From NCBI RefSeq assembly GCF_037113415.1, contig NZ_CP146608.1, forward strand, positions 1,260,501 to 1,324,500: 64,000 bases of DNA, written 5' to 3'. Numbering within the stretch: the stretch's first letter is position 1; every line of letters begins with the position of its first letter. Shown piece after piece: positions 16,717-25,912 of this stretch. The stretch is from Devosia sp. XK-2. GTDB taxonomy: Bacteria; Pseudomonadota; Alphaproteobacteria; Rhizobiales; Devosiaceae. The notes under the pieces were generated by a model. That model worked only from the letters and a program-made list of their open reading frames with translations. It did no database searches and was not told the DNA's origin. A program made the position numbers and the translations under genes.

Positions 16717-18651
16717 ATGGTGATCCGCTCCGAAAGAACTGCATTGTCCCTGCCTGAAACCATCATTGCCCCTATTGCCCGCGCCCTTGAGGCCAAGGGC
16801 TACGACAGCCTCACGCCGGTACAGGCCGCCGTTATCGAGCCGCAGACCGATGGCCGCGACCTGCTGGTTTCCGCCCAGACCGGCTCTGGCAAGACTGTCG
16901 CCTTCGGTATGGCCATAGCCCCGACGCTCCTGGGGGACGATCTCATCCTGCCCGCACCAGGTGCCCCGCTGGCTTTGGTCATCGCCCCCACCCGCGAACT
17001 GGCCATGCAGGTCCGCCGCGAGCTCGACTGGCTCTATGCCGATATGCACGCCCAGACCGCCGCTGGTGTCGGCGGCATGGATCAGCGCACCGAGCGCCGC
17101 GCGCTGGAGCGCGGCGCCCATATCGTCGTGGGCACGCCCGGGCGCCTGCGCGACCACATCACGCGCGGCGCGCTGGATATGTCCGCCCTACGCGCCGTGG
17201 TGCTCGACGAGGCCGACGAAATGCTCGATCTTGGTTTCCGCGAGGATCTTGAGTTCATCCTGGCCGCGGCACCGGAAGATCGCCGCACGCTGCTTTTTTC
17301 AGCGACTGTTCCGCGCCAGATAGCCGACTTGGCCAAGACCTTCCAGAACGATGCGCTGCGCATTACGGCCACCTCCTCGGGAGAGCAGCATGCCGATATC
17401 GACTACAAACTCATGGTTGTCCCCGCCGACCAGCGCGAAAACGCCGTCATCAACACGCTGCTCTGGTATGAAAGCACCAATACCATTGTCTTCGCCTCCA
17501 CCCGCGAGGCAGTGAAGCACCTTTCGGCGCGGCTGCACAATCGCGGCTTCGACGTTGTGACCCTCTCGGGCGAATTGACCCAGTCCGAGCGCACCAATGC
17601 GCTTCAGGCCATGCGCGACGGGCGCGCCCGCATCTGCGTGGCGACAGACGTTGCGGCACGCGGCATCGATCTGCCCAATCTCGATCTCGTCATTCATGCC
17701 GAGCTGCCCATGAATGCCGAGACGCTGCTGCATCGCTCGGGCCGCACCGGCCGCGCCGGGCGCAAGGGCACCTGTGTTGTTATCTCGCCCAGCCATCGGA
17801 AAAGGGTCGCGCTCTCCATCCTGCGGACCGCCAAGATCGAGGCGGAAATGACCGCTCCGCCCAGCGCCGCCGATATCGATGCGCGCTATCAGGACCATAT
17901 TCTGTCAGCTGCCACCCTGACGGTCCCCGCCAATGAGGAAGAGGCGCCGCTGGTCGCTCAGCTTCTCGAGCGCCATAGCGCCGAGGCCATCGCCGCCGCC
18001 TATCTCCGGCTGCAAATGGCCGCCCGGCCGGTGCCTGAGGACGTGGTCGCGGCGGCACCGGATGAGCCGCGCGCGCCGCGCAGCCGCGAGCGCTTTGCCG
18101 GCGGAAGCTGGTTCAAGGTCAATCTGGGCCGCAAGCAGCGGGCCGAACCGCGCTGGCTGCTGCCCATGATCTGCAAGGCGGGCGGTGTCACCAAGGGCGA
18201 TATCGGCTCGATCCGTATTTTCGATACCGAGACGATTTTCGAGGTCGCCGCCGACAAGGTCGACAGCTTCTTGCGCTCTGTGGGCAAGAACGGCACCGGA
18301 GAAAAGGGCGTACATATCGGCGCTGTCGAGGGCCCGAGCGAACGCTCGGAGCGGCCGCAGGGTAAGCGCCGCCCGCCAGGCCCGCCTGAAAAATACGATC
18401 CGATGAAGCCACGCCCCGAAAAGGCGGACCGAAAGGAACGCTATGGCAAGCCGAAGTCCGATGATCTCGAGGCCTTCATGGAGATCCCAAGGCCGCCGCG
18501 CGAACCCAAACCTGCGCGGCCCCCCAAGCCCTTCGCACCCAAGGACAAGGGCAAACCCAAATGGGCCAAGCCCACTGCCGAGGGTGTTGAGCGGCCTGCC
18601 AAAAAGAAGGCCGCAAAGCCCAAGGACCACAAGAAAAAGCGGAGCGAGTGA
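16717..18651 (+). CDS. DEAD-box RNA helicase with DbpA-type RNA-binding domain
   Basis: A 644-residue helicase. In order: Q motif (LTPVQ), AQTGSGKT, PTRELA, GTPGRL, DEAD, SAT, ARGID and HRSGRTGRAGRKG, all within residues 10-370. Residues about 460-525 resemble the DbpA/CsdA RNA-binding domain (SWFKVNLGRK, then GVTKGDIGSIRI). The tail is rich in Lys, Pro and Arg and ends KKKRSE. DbpA-type helicases act in 50S ribosome assembly and CsdA types in cold-stress RNA remodelling; which applies is not clear. No obvious ribosome site precedes the ATG. Confidence 0.93.
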   Translation: MVIRSERTALSLPETIIAPIARALEAKGYDSLTPVQAAVIEPQTDGRDLLVSAQTGSGKTVAFGMAIAPTLLGDDLILPAPGAPLALVIAPTRELAMQVRRELDWLYADMHAQTAAGVGGMDQRTERRALERGAHIVVGTPGRLRDHITRGALDMSALRAVVLDEADEMLDLGFREDLEFILAAAPEDRRTLLFSATVPRQIADLAKTFQNDALRITATSSGEQHADIDYKLMVVPADQRENAVINTLLWYESTNTIVFASTREAVKHLSARLHNRGFDVVTLSGELTQSERTNALQAMRDGRARICVATDVAARGIDLPNLDLVIHAELPMNAETLLHRSGRTGRAGRKGTCVVISPSHRKRVALSILRTAKIEAEMTAPPSAADIDARYQDHILSAATLTVPANEEEAPLVAQLLERHSAEAIAAAYLRLQMAARPVPEDVVAAAPDEPRAPRSRERFAGGSWFKVNLGRKQRAEPRWLLPMICKAGGVTKGDIGSIRIFDTETIFEVAADKVDSFLRSVGKNGTGEKGVHIGAVEGPSERSERPQGKRRPPGPPEKYDPMKPRPEKADRKERYGKPKSDDLEAFMEIPRPPREPKPARPPKPFAPKDKGKPKWAKPTAEGVERPAKKKAAKPKDHKKKRSE

Positions 18652-18657
18652 ACCCGG

Positions 18658-19872
18658 TCAGCCGGTTGCGGCCTGCGGCCGCAGCCGACCCAGCCGCGCA
18701 AGATTGCCAGCGGCCATGACAATTGCTCCCAACACGGACAGACCGGCCGCACAGACCAGCGCGAAGCGGTAATTTCCGCCTGCCGCCAATATGCCGAAGC
18801 CCGCCGCACCCAGAATATTGGCGGCAATGGCGACAATATCCATCAGCGAGGTGGAGAGACCGATCCGCCCCTTAATCGCATCCTGGATATAGGGGATGTT
18901 GACGCTCATCAGCGCGGCCGTTCCCAGCCCGTTGAGCAGCAGCAGCCAGTAAAGCGCCGACATACTGTTGAGGGCGCTGGTGAGGCCGATGAATAGCGCC
19001 ATCACCAGGCCAGCCGCCGCCAATATGGTTTCCTTGCTCAGCTTCGTCGTGAGCCAGGCAAGCAGCAGCATGCAGGGCGCTTCGACCGCGGCGGTGATAC
19101 CGGCATAAAAGCCGACATCGGCGACCGTGCCACCCAGGTCGCTGACAATGAACAGCGAGACGCTCAGGGTCAGCAGCCGCATCGCCCCCACCATCACGAT
19201 GAGGCCCGCCAATCCTGCCAGAATGCCGGGTTGCAGCTCGAAGGCCGAGAGCAGCGAGGCCCCCTTGGCGCGCACCGGCGGTGGCATTTGCACTGCCGCC
19301 CTGGGCTCGACAAGCAGCAAGGCGAAAATGCCGGCCATCGCCGCATAGCTCAGCGAGGACGCCAGATAGACATCGAAAATGCTGTATTCGGCCGCGATCC
19401 AACCGGCCAGGGGCGGTACGACGATCCAGGCCAGCGTGAAGACGGTGCGCAGCGATGTGACCATGAAGTCCACCCTGTCCGGGCGGTGCTTCACATAGTA
19501 CACCCGAACATAGCCAAAGCTCTGCCCATAGCAGGCCCCTGCCAGCGGCATGATCAGACCCATGGCAATGGCAAAGCTTGCCTGCGAGGGGATGAGGTAA
19601 ATCAGGCCATGCGCAAGGATGCCGGCAAGGGCGGTGATTAGCACCAGAATGCGTCGGTCTGGAAGCTTGTCGGAGAGATAGCCCAGGCCCAGCGACACGA
19701 ATGTGCCGCAAATGGCGCCCGTGCTCATCACTGTGGCAAACCAGCCCGGCGACATGCCCAGCGTGTCCACGCCCACCAGCGAGGCATAGGGCATGGTGGC
19801 GGCATAGGTGACCCCTGAAAAGAACATATTAGCGCCCAAAAGGGCCGTCACGGGCAGGCGCATCCGGGTCAT
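18658..19872 (-). CDS. MFS transporter, possibly of the sugar-efflux (SET) type
   Basis: A 404-residue protein with 12 predicted helices and the MFS loop motif LGYLSDKLPDRR after helix 2. The overall pattern, with GYVRVYYVKHRPDR after helix 4, reminds me of sugar-efflux transporters of the SetA/SetB group, but this is a weak call. The gene converges on the helicase gene, 6 bases apart. A palindrome AAAACGTTTT lies 57-66 bases upstream of the start and could be a LacI-family site, which would be consistent with a sugar-related role. Confidence 0.75.
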   Translation of the reverse strand: MTRMRLPVTALLGANMFFSGVTYAATMPYASLVGVDTLGMSPGWFATVMSTGAICGTFVSLGLGYLSDKLPDRRILVLITALAGILAHGLIYLIPSQASFAIAMGLIMPLAGACYGQSFGYVRVYYVKHRPDRVDFMVTSLRTVFTLAWIVVPPLAGWIAAEYSIFDVYLASSLSYAAMAGIFALLLVEPRAAVQMPPPVRAKGASLLSAFELQPGILAGLAGLIVMVGAMRLLTLSVSLFIVSDLGGTVADVGFYAGITAAVEAPCMLLLAWLTTKLSKETILAAAGLVMALFIGLTSALNSMSALYWLLLLNGLGTAALMSVNIPYIQDAIKGRIGLSTSLMDIVAIAANILGAAGFGILAAGGNYRFALVCAAGLSVLGAIVMAAGNLARLGRLRPQAATG

Positions 19873-19928
19873 GTTTGTCCCCCTCCAGGAGGCGGCAGAG
19901 CTAACGCCGCGGTCCCGATCTGTCTAAT

Positions 19929-19938
19929 AAAACGTTTT
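19929..19938. promoter_or_regulatory. possible LacI-type operator
   Basis: AAAACGTTTT is a perfect 10-bp palindrome around the central CG typical of LacI/PurR-family operators. It lies upstream of the MFS gene at 18658-19872. Ten bases is short and no regulator gene is adjacent. Confidence 0.3.
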
Positions 19939-20071
19939 CATAGCGCCTATCACCACGATTGCTCGTTGCCATTGCGTCAGCACTGCTGCTGTGATTGGCC
20001 CCGCCGCAGCGGTAAAATCATGGGTCCGCGCCAGACCGCATGGGCGGCCTGTGCGGCCAGAATGGGAGGCC

Positions 20072-20407
20072 ATGATGACGGCCTATAATATTGTGCGTAT
20101 GCGGGTGAAGCCCGGTTTCGAAGATGCGTTCATTGCCCATCACGATGCCATGCTCAAATCGGCGGGCGATGAATTCAAAGCGGCCGGCATGCACCGGTTC
20201 AGTCTCGTCAAGACCGGCGACCGCGACTATTGCGTGCTCGGCGAGTGGGACGACTTCGACAGTATCGTCAAGGCCAGACCGGCCATGATCCGGTCACTGG
20301 ATGGCCTGCGCGCCATGCTCGAAGACCTGGGCGGCGATCTCGGCGTTACCGATCCTGTGTCCGGAGAAGCCACAGCCGAATATGATGTCCGGACTGTCGT
20401 GCACTAG
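20072..20407 (+). CDS. small dimeric alpha-beta barrel protein (ABM-like)
   Basis: A 111-residue protein with the pattern of antibiotic-biosynthesis-monooxygenase-like domains: a YNIVRMRVKPGFEDAFIAHHDAML first strand and helix, then a GMHRFSLVKTGDRDYCVLGEWDDFDSI segment. Such proteins form ferredoxin-like dimers with varied roles. I do not assign a function. Two adjacent ATGs (20072, 20075) follow a GGGAGG site. The gene converges on a MarR-family gene across a shared terminator. Confidence 0.65.
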   Translation: MMTAYNIVRMRVKPGFEDAFIAHHDAMLKSAGDEFKAAGMHRFSLVKTGDRDYCVLGEWDDFDSIVKARPAMIRSLDGLRAMLEDLGGDLGVTDPVSGEATAEYDVRTVVH

Positions 20408-20440
20408 CTTCGATAAGCCCGGCTGATCGGCAGCCGTGAT

Positions 20441-20471
20441 AAAGAGCACGCGCTGGTCGTGCTCTTTTCTT
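20441..20471. terminator. bidirectional terminator
   Basis: A perfect 10-bp stem AAAGAGCACG (20441-20450) and CGTGCTCTTT (20458-20467) with a 7-base loop, flanked by an A run and followed by TCTTTCT. It serves both the ABM-like gene and the converging marR-type gene. Confidence 0.85.
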
Positions 20472-20472
20472 T

Positions 20473-21081
20473 CTAGCCAGGATTGCCGGGCTTGGTAGCG
20501 TTCTCGATGTTTTGGGCAAGCGCTGCAATCTCTGCGGCGTGCTTTTCGGTCGCCGGGCCGATGCCGTCCATCCAGTTTCCGAAGCGCTTGAGCATGGGCA
20601 CGAAAGCGGCCAGCTCCGCCGCGTTCCATTCGGAGAGAAACTCGCCCATGATCATGAACTTATAGGCCCGCACGGCCTCGACGACGCTCTGACCCAGCAC
20701 AGTCAACTCGATAATGGTCCGCCGGGCATCGGCCTGGCTGACAGCCCGGTGCGCATAGCCCTTCTCGACCAGTTCGCTGACCAGGCGGCTGGCGCGCGAC
20801 GGGTCGATATTGAGCCGTTCCGCCACTGTCGACACCATGACTTCATGGCTTTCGGCACTATCGGGCCCCGGACCCTCGATGACCGCCAGAACGTCATATT
20901 GCGGCAGTTCCAGAGCGATCCCAAGATCAAGCAGCGCCCGGTGCCCGAGTTCGCGCTTCATGGCGCGCCGCCGCCATTTCTGCATCACCCCATCAATATC
21001 CAGCACGGCTTCCGCCGTTGCCGCGTCGATCCCGGCATTGGCCAGCAGGGCACTGATCTCAGCTTTGTTGCTCAAGGGCAT
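20473..21081 (-). CDS. MarR family transcriptional regulator
   Basis: A 202-residue winged-helix regulator. The core TVAERLNIDPSRASRLVSELVEKGYAHRAVSQADARRTIIELT is the MarR recognition helix and wing. N- and C-terminal helices would form the dimer interface. It is divergent from an EmrB-type exporter with an 11-bp perfect inverted repeat in the shared promoter region, so it probably represses that exporter and itself until a ligand binds. The ATG at 21081 (MPLSNKAE) is preferred; an upstream start at 21114 would overlap the operator. Confidence 0.88.
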   Translation of the reverse strand: MPLSNKAEISALLANAGIDAATAEAVLDIDGVMQKWRRRAMKRELGHRALLDLGIALELPQYDVLAVIEGPGPDSAESHEVMVSTVAERLNIDPSRASRLVSELVEKGYAHRAVSQADARRTIIELTVLGQSVVEAVRAYKFMIMGEFLSEWNAAELAAFVPMLKRFGNWMDGIGPATEKHAAEIAALAQNIENATKPGNPG

Positions 21082-21110
21082 GGCAGACACCGTAGTTTTG
21101 CATGCGATCA

Positions 21111-21139
21111 GCAATTACATGCTATTGACATGTAATTGC
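21111..21139. promoter_or_regulatory. MarR operator overlapping exporter promoter
   Basis: A perfect 11-bp inverted repeat, GCAATTACATG (21111-21121) and CATGTAATTGC (21129-21139), with a 7-base spacer. A -35-like TTGACA (21125-21130) lies inside it, followed at 18 bases by a weak -10 candidate ATGTAT. Occupancy would block the exporter promoter. It lies between the divergent MarR and MFS genes, which is the classical arrangement. Confidence 0.8.
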
Positions 21140-21218
21140 TGTGGGCACATGTATGCCGTCAGATATATTTTCGCAAGGCCTGGCGGTTGCACCGGCCGTG
21201 CTCGCAAGGAATGCCCCA

Positions 21219-22796
21219 ATGTCCACCCCCATTCAACCGGCCGCAGAGCCGGACAATCCATCCGTTGCCCTTGTCATCGGCGCGGTCGCCGTCACCCTCC
21301 TATTGGCCTCCCTGGGCCAAACCATTGTCTCGGCGGCCCTGCCGGTCATTGTCGGGCAGCTTGGCGGGCTCGACCATCTCACCTGGGTCGTGATTGCCTA
21401 TCTGCTCAGCTCCACTGTGGTGGCGCCGATCTATGGCAAGCTCGGCGATCTCTATGGCCGCAAGATCGTGCTTCAGGTCGCCATCGTCATTTTCCTTGTA
21501 GGTGCCGTGCTCTCTGCCATGGCCACGAACATGACCTACCTCATCGCCGCGCGCGCCATTCAGGGGCTGGGTGGCGGCGGTCTCATGGTGGTCGCCATGA
21601 CGGTAGTTGCCGATATTATTCCACCGCGCCAGCGGGGCAGGGTGCAGGGCCTGTTCGGCGCTGTCTTTGGCGTGGCGACGGTGGTCGGCCCACTGCTCGG
21701 CGGCTTCATTGTCGAGCACATTTCCTGGCAGTGGATCTTTCTGATCAACCTGCCGCTGGGCCTGCTCGCGCTGGCCGTCATCGCGGTCGCGCTCAAGCCA
21801 CGCGGCATCCGCGTCAAGCACGCCATCGACTATCCAGGCTTCGTGCTGCTTTCCGGCGGCCTTACCGCTTTCGTGCTGGCCACATCGCTGGGCGGCAATA
21901 CTTGGCCATGGCTCTCGCCGCAGATCGCCGGCCTGGTCGTCTTCGCCCTCGCCATGCTCTCGGCCTTTGTCTGGACCGAGGCGCGGGCCGCCGAGCCCGT
22001 GCTGCCGCTGAGCCTTTTCCGCATCAATACCTTTGCCCTGACCAGCGGTATCGGCTTTTTGGTGGGCATGGCCATGTTCGGCTCGATCACCTTCCTGCCC
22101 ATGTATCTGCAATTGGCCAAGGGTGTGTCGCCCATGGATTCGGCATTGCAGCTCGTGCCCATGATGGTGGGCATGATCGGCACGTCGATGCTGTCCGGTT
22201 TCCTGATGACCCGCACGGGTCGCTATAAGCTATTGCCGCAGCTCTCGACCCTGGTCCTGACGGCAGGCTGTCTCTTGCTCGCCACCATGCAGCTCGACAC
22301 CCCAGCCTGGCAGATCGCCATTTATATGTTCCTGGTTGGCGCGGGCATCGGGCCGGTCAACAGCGTCAGCATTACCGCCACGCAAAACGCCGTGCCGCGC
22401 GCGGTGGTCGGGGCGGCCACTGCTGGCAACACACTGTTCCGCCAGATCGGCGGGTCCATTGGCGTTTCCATTTTCGGTGCCATTTTTTCGAGCGGCCTGG
22501 CCGAGCGGTTGAGCGCCGTCATGCCCGAGGGGGCAGGGTCGGCAGGCTTCAGCGCCCAGGCCGTGGCGAGCATGCCCGAACCCTTGCGCAACCAGATGCT
22601 TGAGGCATTTGCCTCCGCGCTTCATCCCGTATTCTTCACTGCCGCCGGTGTGGCCATCCTGGCCTTCTGCCTGACCTTCCTGCTCGAAGAATTGCCCCTG
22701 GCAACCACCCTGCGCAAAGAACCGGAAGCCGAAACCGACGCCGAGAAACAGACCAGCGCCGCATTGGCTGGCGCGCCAGCCAGTGTCCGGGGTTGA
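21219..22796 (+). CDS. EmrB/QacA (DHA2) family multidrug exporter
   Basis: A 525-residue MFS protein with 14 predicted helices. The DHA2 motifs are present: GKLGDLYGRK after helix 2, RAIQGLGGGGLM in helix 4, and GPLLGGFIVEHISWQWIFLINLP around helices 5-6. It should expel hydrophobic drugs by proton antiport at the inner membrane. ATG at 21219 has an AAGGA site 8 bases upstream and leaves room for the operator; a GTG at 21141 would place the start inside the regulatory region. The partner is the divergent MarR gene; no EmrA adaptor is adjacent. Confidence 0.9.
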   Translation: MSTPIQPAAEPDNPSVALVIGAVAVTLLLASLGQTIVSAALPVIVGQLGGLDHLTWVVIAYLLSSTVVAPIYGKLGDLYGRKIVLQVAIVIFLVGAVLSAMATNMTYLIAARAIQGLGGGGLMVVAMTVVADIIPPRQRGRVQGLFGAVFGVATVVGPLLGGFIVEHISWQWIFLINLPLGLLALAVIAVALKPRGIRVKHAIDYPGFVLLSGGLTAFVLATSLGGNTWPWLSPQIAGLVVFALAMLSAFVWTEARAAEPVLPLSLFRINTFALTSGIGFLVGMAMFGSITFLPMYLQLAKGVSPMDSALQLVPMMVGMIGTSMLSGFLMTRTGRYKLLPQLSTLVLTAGCLLLATMQLDTPAWQIAIYMFLVGAGIGPVNSVSITATQNAVPRAVVGAATAGNTLFRQIGGSIGVSIFGAIFSSGLAERLSAVMPEGAGSAGFSAQAVASMPEPLRNQMLEAFASALHPVFFTAAGVAILAFCLTFLLEELPLATTLRKEPEAETDAEKQTSAALAGAPASVRG

Positions 22797-22832
22797 GACA
22801 TTTCTACCACGGTTGTGATCCCACGCATTTTT

Positions 22833-22866
22833 GACCGCTCCGGCGAGTGCCCGGGGCGGTCTTGAT
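22833..22866 (+). terminator. hairpin after the exporter gene
   Basis: GACCGC-CCGG (from 22833) pairs with CCGG-GCGGTC (to 22861) with one mismatch step and a short loop, followed by TTGATT. It begins 37 bases after the exporter stop. The rest of the gap to 23086 shows nothing I can support. Confidence 0.55.
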
Positions 22867-23086
22867 TGGTATCCGGTCTGAAATGCTTGCAGTTCAATGG
22901 CTTAGGGAGATGTCGTGACTCTGGCTGGCAACGACCGGATTCGTTTTTTCAACCCGTTGACTCATCGCGTGAGCCGATTGGGGCCATGCCGCCCCATCTA
23001 TGGCGAAATTGTGAATGGTCAAATCACCGCGTTTGCGTACCTTTTGCTGAGGACAACTGCCGAGTTTGCGTCGCCGGCCCCGCCAT

Positions 23087-23719
23087 ATGGAGACTGAAAG
23101 CGTGCCTTTGCGTTGGCAGGAAGTGGCTTTGCCGCTCATCACGATTACCCTTCTCATCGTCCTTAAGCACATTCCCATGACCGAGCATCTGCCGCTGTCG
23201 CGCACGGCGGGCGTGGTGGCCTTCGGTTACGCAGCCTTTCTGGCATTGCGGCTGCTGCAGCCCGAGGAGGCAATTGTCGTTGAAGGGGGCTGGGCCGAAT
23301 TGCGGCCGTCCATCGTTGAATATTTCGCCTGCTATGGCGCAGCGGCTTTGGCGGCTGTGTTGCTCTTCGCGGTGATCATCATGGGCCACGTGGCCGACAC
23401 CGCCCAATTGATCGCGACTTATCTGGCGGTGATCCTGTTGGCCGGTGGTTCGCTTGGCATAGGCATGGCGGGGCTCTTCACCCAGACGCGCTGGGATCAT
23501 CGTCAAGTCACCCATCGTAGCGCCTTGGGCCGCGTGACCAGGCTGGAATGGGGCGAGGTCCGGGCCGTTCGGCCAAACTGGCGCGGCGTCACCATTACCG
23601 GCTCTTCCGGTCGCATCACCTTTTCGCAGTTCCATGGCGGCGCCGCCCAATTGGCCAAGCACGCCGCCACACGCGCCCGCCGCAATAGCGAAACGGCGAC
23701 GAAGGCCTTCGCTGCCTAG
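23087..23719 (+). CDS. membrane protein of unknown function
   Basis: A 210-residue protein with four predicted helices in its first 135 residues, followed by a soluble part of about 75 residues with a strand-rich segment (LEWGEVRAVRPNWRGVTITGSSGRITFSQF). That tail resembles the PH-like domains that follow helices in some small bacterial membrane proteins, but I cannot name a family. The ATG at 23087 is preferred over a TTG seven codons earlier. It stands alone between the exporter and the molybdoenzyme. Confidence 0.65.
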   Translation: METESVPLRWQEVALPLITITLLIVLKHIPMTEHLPLSRTAGVVAFGYAAFLALRLLQPEEAIVVEGGWAELRPSIVEYFACYGAAALAAVLLFAVIIMGHVADTAQLIATYLAVILLAGGSLGIGMAGLFTQTRWDHRQVTHRSALGRVTRLEWGEVRAVRPNWRGVTITGSSGRITFSQFHGGAAQLAKHAATRARRNSETATKAFAA

Positions 23720-23808
23720 CCTCGCTCAGGCCTTATCACCTGTCCTGATCTCTCCCATCACCACAAAGCGATTGTCGCAGGGCAGGGGTGGGGCGTATCG
23801 TGCCGACC

Positions 23809-25902
23809 ATGAACGCCCCGATTGCCCAGCGCACCATCCGCTCCGTCTGCCCGCACGACTGTCCTTCGGTCTGCGCGCTCGATGTCGATATTCTGGTCGA
23901 CGGCACGGTGGGCCGGGTACGCGGCGCCAAGGACGATCCCTATACGGCCGGCGTGATCTGCGAAAAGGTCGCGCGCTATGCCGAGCGCATCCATCATCCC
24001 GACCGCCTGACTCATCCCATGCGCCGCATTGGCCCGAAGGGGGCAGGGCAGTGGCAACCCATCTCCTGGGACGAGGCGCTGGACGAAATTGCCGCGCGCT
24101 TCCTCGAGATTGAGCAAAGGCATGGCCCTGAGGCAATCTGGCCTTATTTCTATGCCGGCACCATGGGCCATGTGCAACGCGACGGTATTGAGCGGTTGCG
24201 CGCCGTCCGCGGCTATTCGCACCAATATGACACGATCTGCACCGGCCTTGCCTGGCCAGGCTATATCGCTGGCACCGGGCTTCTGGGCGGGGTCAATCCC
24301 GAACAGATGGCCGAAAGCGATTGCGTTGTCATCTGGGGCACCAATGCGGTGCATACCCAGGTCAATGTGATGACCCATGCCATGAAGGCCCGCAAGACGC
24401 GCGGCGCCAAGGTCGTGGTCATCGACATCTATCGCAATGCCACCATGGATCAGGCCGATATGGGCCTGGTCCTGCGCCCCGGCACCGATGGCGCCCTGGC
24501 CGTGGCCACCATGCATGTGCTGCTGCGCGACGGTCTGGCCGACCGGGACTATATAGCCCGGTTCACCGATTTCTCGCCGGAGTTCGAAGCCCACCTCGCC
24601 TCGCGCACGCCGCAATGGGCGGCCGAAATCACCGGCCTGTCTGTAGCGGAAATCGAGGCCTTTGCCCATCTCGTCGGCAAGACGCCCAGAACATTCTTCC
24701 GCCTTGGCTTCGGCTTTTCGCGCCAACGCAATGGCTCGACGGCCATGCATGCGGCCCTTTCCATTCCGGCCATGACCGGTGCCTGGCAGCACCGGGGGGG
24801 CGGCGCCTTCCATTCCAATTCAGGCACCTGGGCACTCGACAAGTCGCGGCTCAAGGGCAGCCATTTGCAAAAGGGCAATCCGCGCCTGCTCGACATGTCC
24901 GAGATCGGTCCCATTCTCACAGGCGACGAAAAGGCCCTGCAGGGCGGCGGGCCAGTGCACGCCATGATCGTCCAGAACACCAATCCCGCCTCTATCGCGC
25001 CCGATCAGAAGCTGGTGCACGAAGGCTTACGGCGCGAGGACTTGTTCCTGGTGGTCCATGAGCAGTTCATGACCGAAACGGCCGAACTGGCCGATATTGT
25101 CCTGCCCGCCACCATGTTTTTAGAACACAACGACTATTACACCCGCGGCGGCCATACCCGGGTGCTCTACGGCCCCGCTGTGGTCGACGCACCGGGCGAG
25201 GCCCGCTCCAATCACGAGGTCATCAACTCCATCGCCCTGCGGCTGGGCAGCGACGATCCGATTTTCCGCACCAGCGCCCGCGATATGGTGGCTGACACCT
25301 TTGCGCGGTCCAACTATCCATCGCTCGAAGAGGTTGAACGAACCGGCTTTGTCGATAGGGAGCGCCCCGACGAGGAAGCGCGTTTCGCCAAGGGCTTTGC
25401 CTGGCCCGACGGCCGTTTCCGCTTCGCGCCGGACTGGCAGGCCGTCTCTGCCGCCAAGGGCTATCGCTGGGTCTGCGACCCGGCCATCATGCCGCGCTTT
25501 GCCGATCATTGGGCCATTACCGAGGCCACCAGTACTGAACACCCGTTCAAGCTGGCCACCAGCCCCGCCCGGGCTTTCCTCAATTCGTCCTTCAACCAGA
25601 CCCCCGGCAGCCTCAAGCGCGAGGGTGAGCCGAGCGTTTTCATCCACCCCGACGATGCTGCCCGGCTAGGCATAGCCGATGGTGCTGCCGTCACGGTGGG
25701 CAATCACCGCGGTTCGGTGCAATTGACCGCGCGCCTGTTCGATGGCTTGCGCACCGGCGTGCTGATCGCGGAGGGCCTGCATCGCAACAAGGCGCATCGG
25801 GGCGAGCAGGGCATCAATATGCTGACCAGCGCTGAGCCGGCTCCGCCCTTTGGCGGCGCGCCGTTCCACGACGCCGCGGTCTGGGTCAGGCCGGCGGACT
25901 AG
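23809..25902 (+). CDS. molybdopterin oxidoreductase (DMSO reductase superfamily)
   Basis: A 697-residue cytoplasmic molybdoenzyme without a Tat signal. An N-terminal 4Fe-4S site is formed by Cys14, Cys18, Cys22 and Cys51. The molybdopterin domain follows, with Cys144 (DTICTGLAWPG) a possible molybdenum ligand, and the C-terminal dinucleotide-binding domain starts near residue 580 (LATSPARAFLNSSF). It resembles formate-dehydrogenase-like proteins, but the substrate and partner are unknown: no electron-transfer subunit, FdhD or cofactor gene is adjacent. ATG at 23809 is preferred; GTG at 23788 would extend it by seven residues. Confidence 0.85.
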   Translation: MNAPIAQRTIRSVCPHDCPSVCALDVDILVDGTVGRVRGAKDDPYTAGVICEKVARYAERIHHPDRLTHPMRRIGPKGAGQWQPISWDEALDEIAARFLEIEQRHGPEAIWPYFYAGTMGHVQRDGIERLRAVRGYSHQYDTICTGLAWPGYIAGTGLLGGVNPEQMAESDCVVIWGTNAVHTQVNVMTHAMKARKTRGAKVVVIDIYRNATMDQADMGLVLRPGTDGALAVATMHVLLRDGLADRDYIARFTDFSPEFEAHLASRTPQWAAEITGLSVAEIEAFAHLVGKTPRTFFRLGFGFSRQRNGSTAMHAALSIPAMTGAWQHRGGGAFHSNSGTWALDKSRLKGSHLQKGNPRLLDMSEIGPILTGDEKALQGGGPVHAMIVQNTNPASIAPDQKLVHEGLRREDLFLVVHEQFMTETAELADIVLPATMFLEHNDYYTRGGHTRVLYGPAVVDAPGEARSNHEVINSIALRLGSDDPIFRTSARDMVADTFARSNYPSLEEVERTGFVDRERPDEEARFAKGFAWPDGRFRFAPDWQAVSAAKGYRWVCDPAIMPRFADHWAITEATSTEHPFKLATSPARAFLNSSFNQTPGSLKREGEPSVFIHPDDAARLGIADGAAVTVGNHRGSVQLTARLFDGLRTGVLIAEGLHRNKAHRGEQGINMLTSAEPAPPFGGAPFHDAAVWVRPAD

Positions 25903-25912
25903 GGGTTACGGG

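Noticed and set aside
22866-23180. Small open frames between the exporter and the membrane protein gene
   Set aside because: No ribosome site, domain or signal; probably chance frames in GC-rich DNA.
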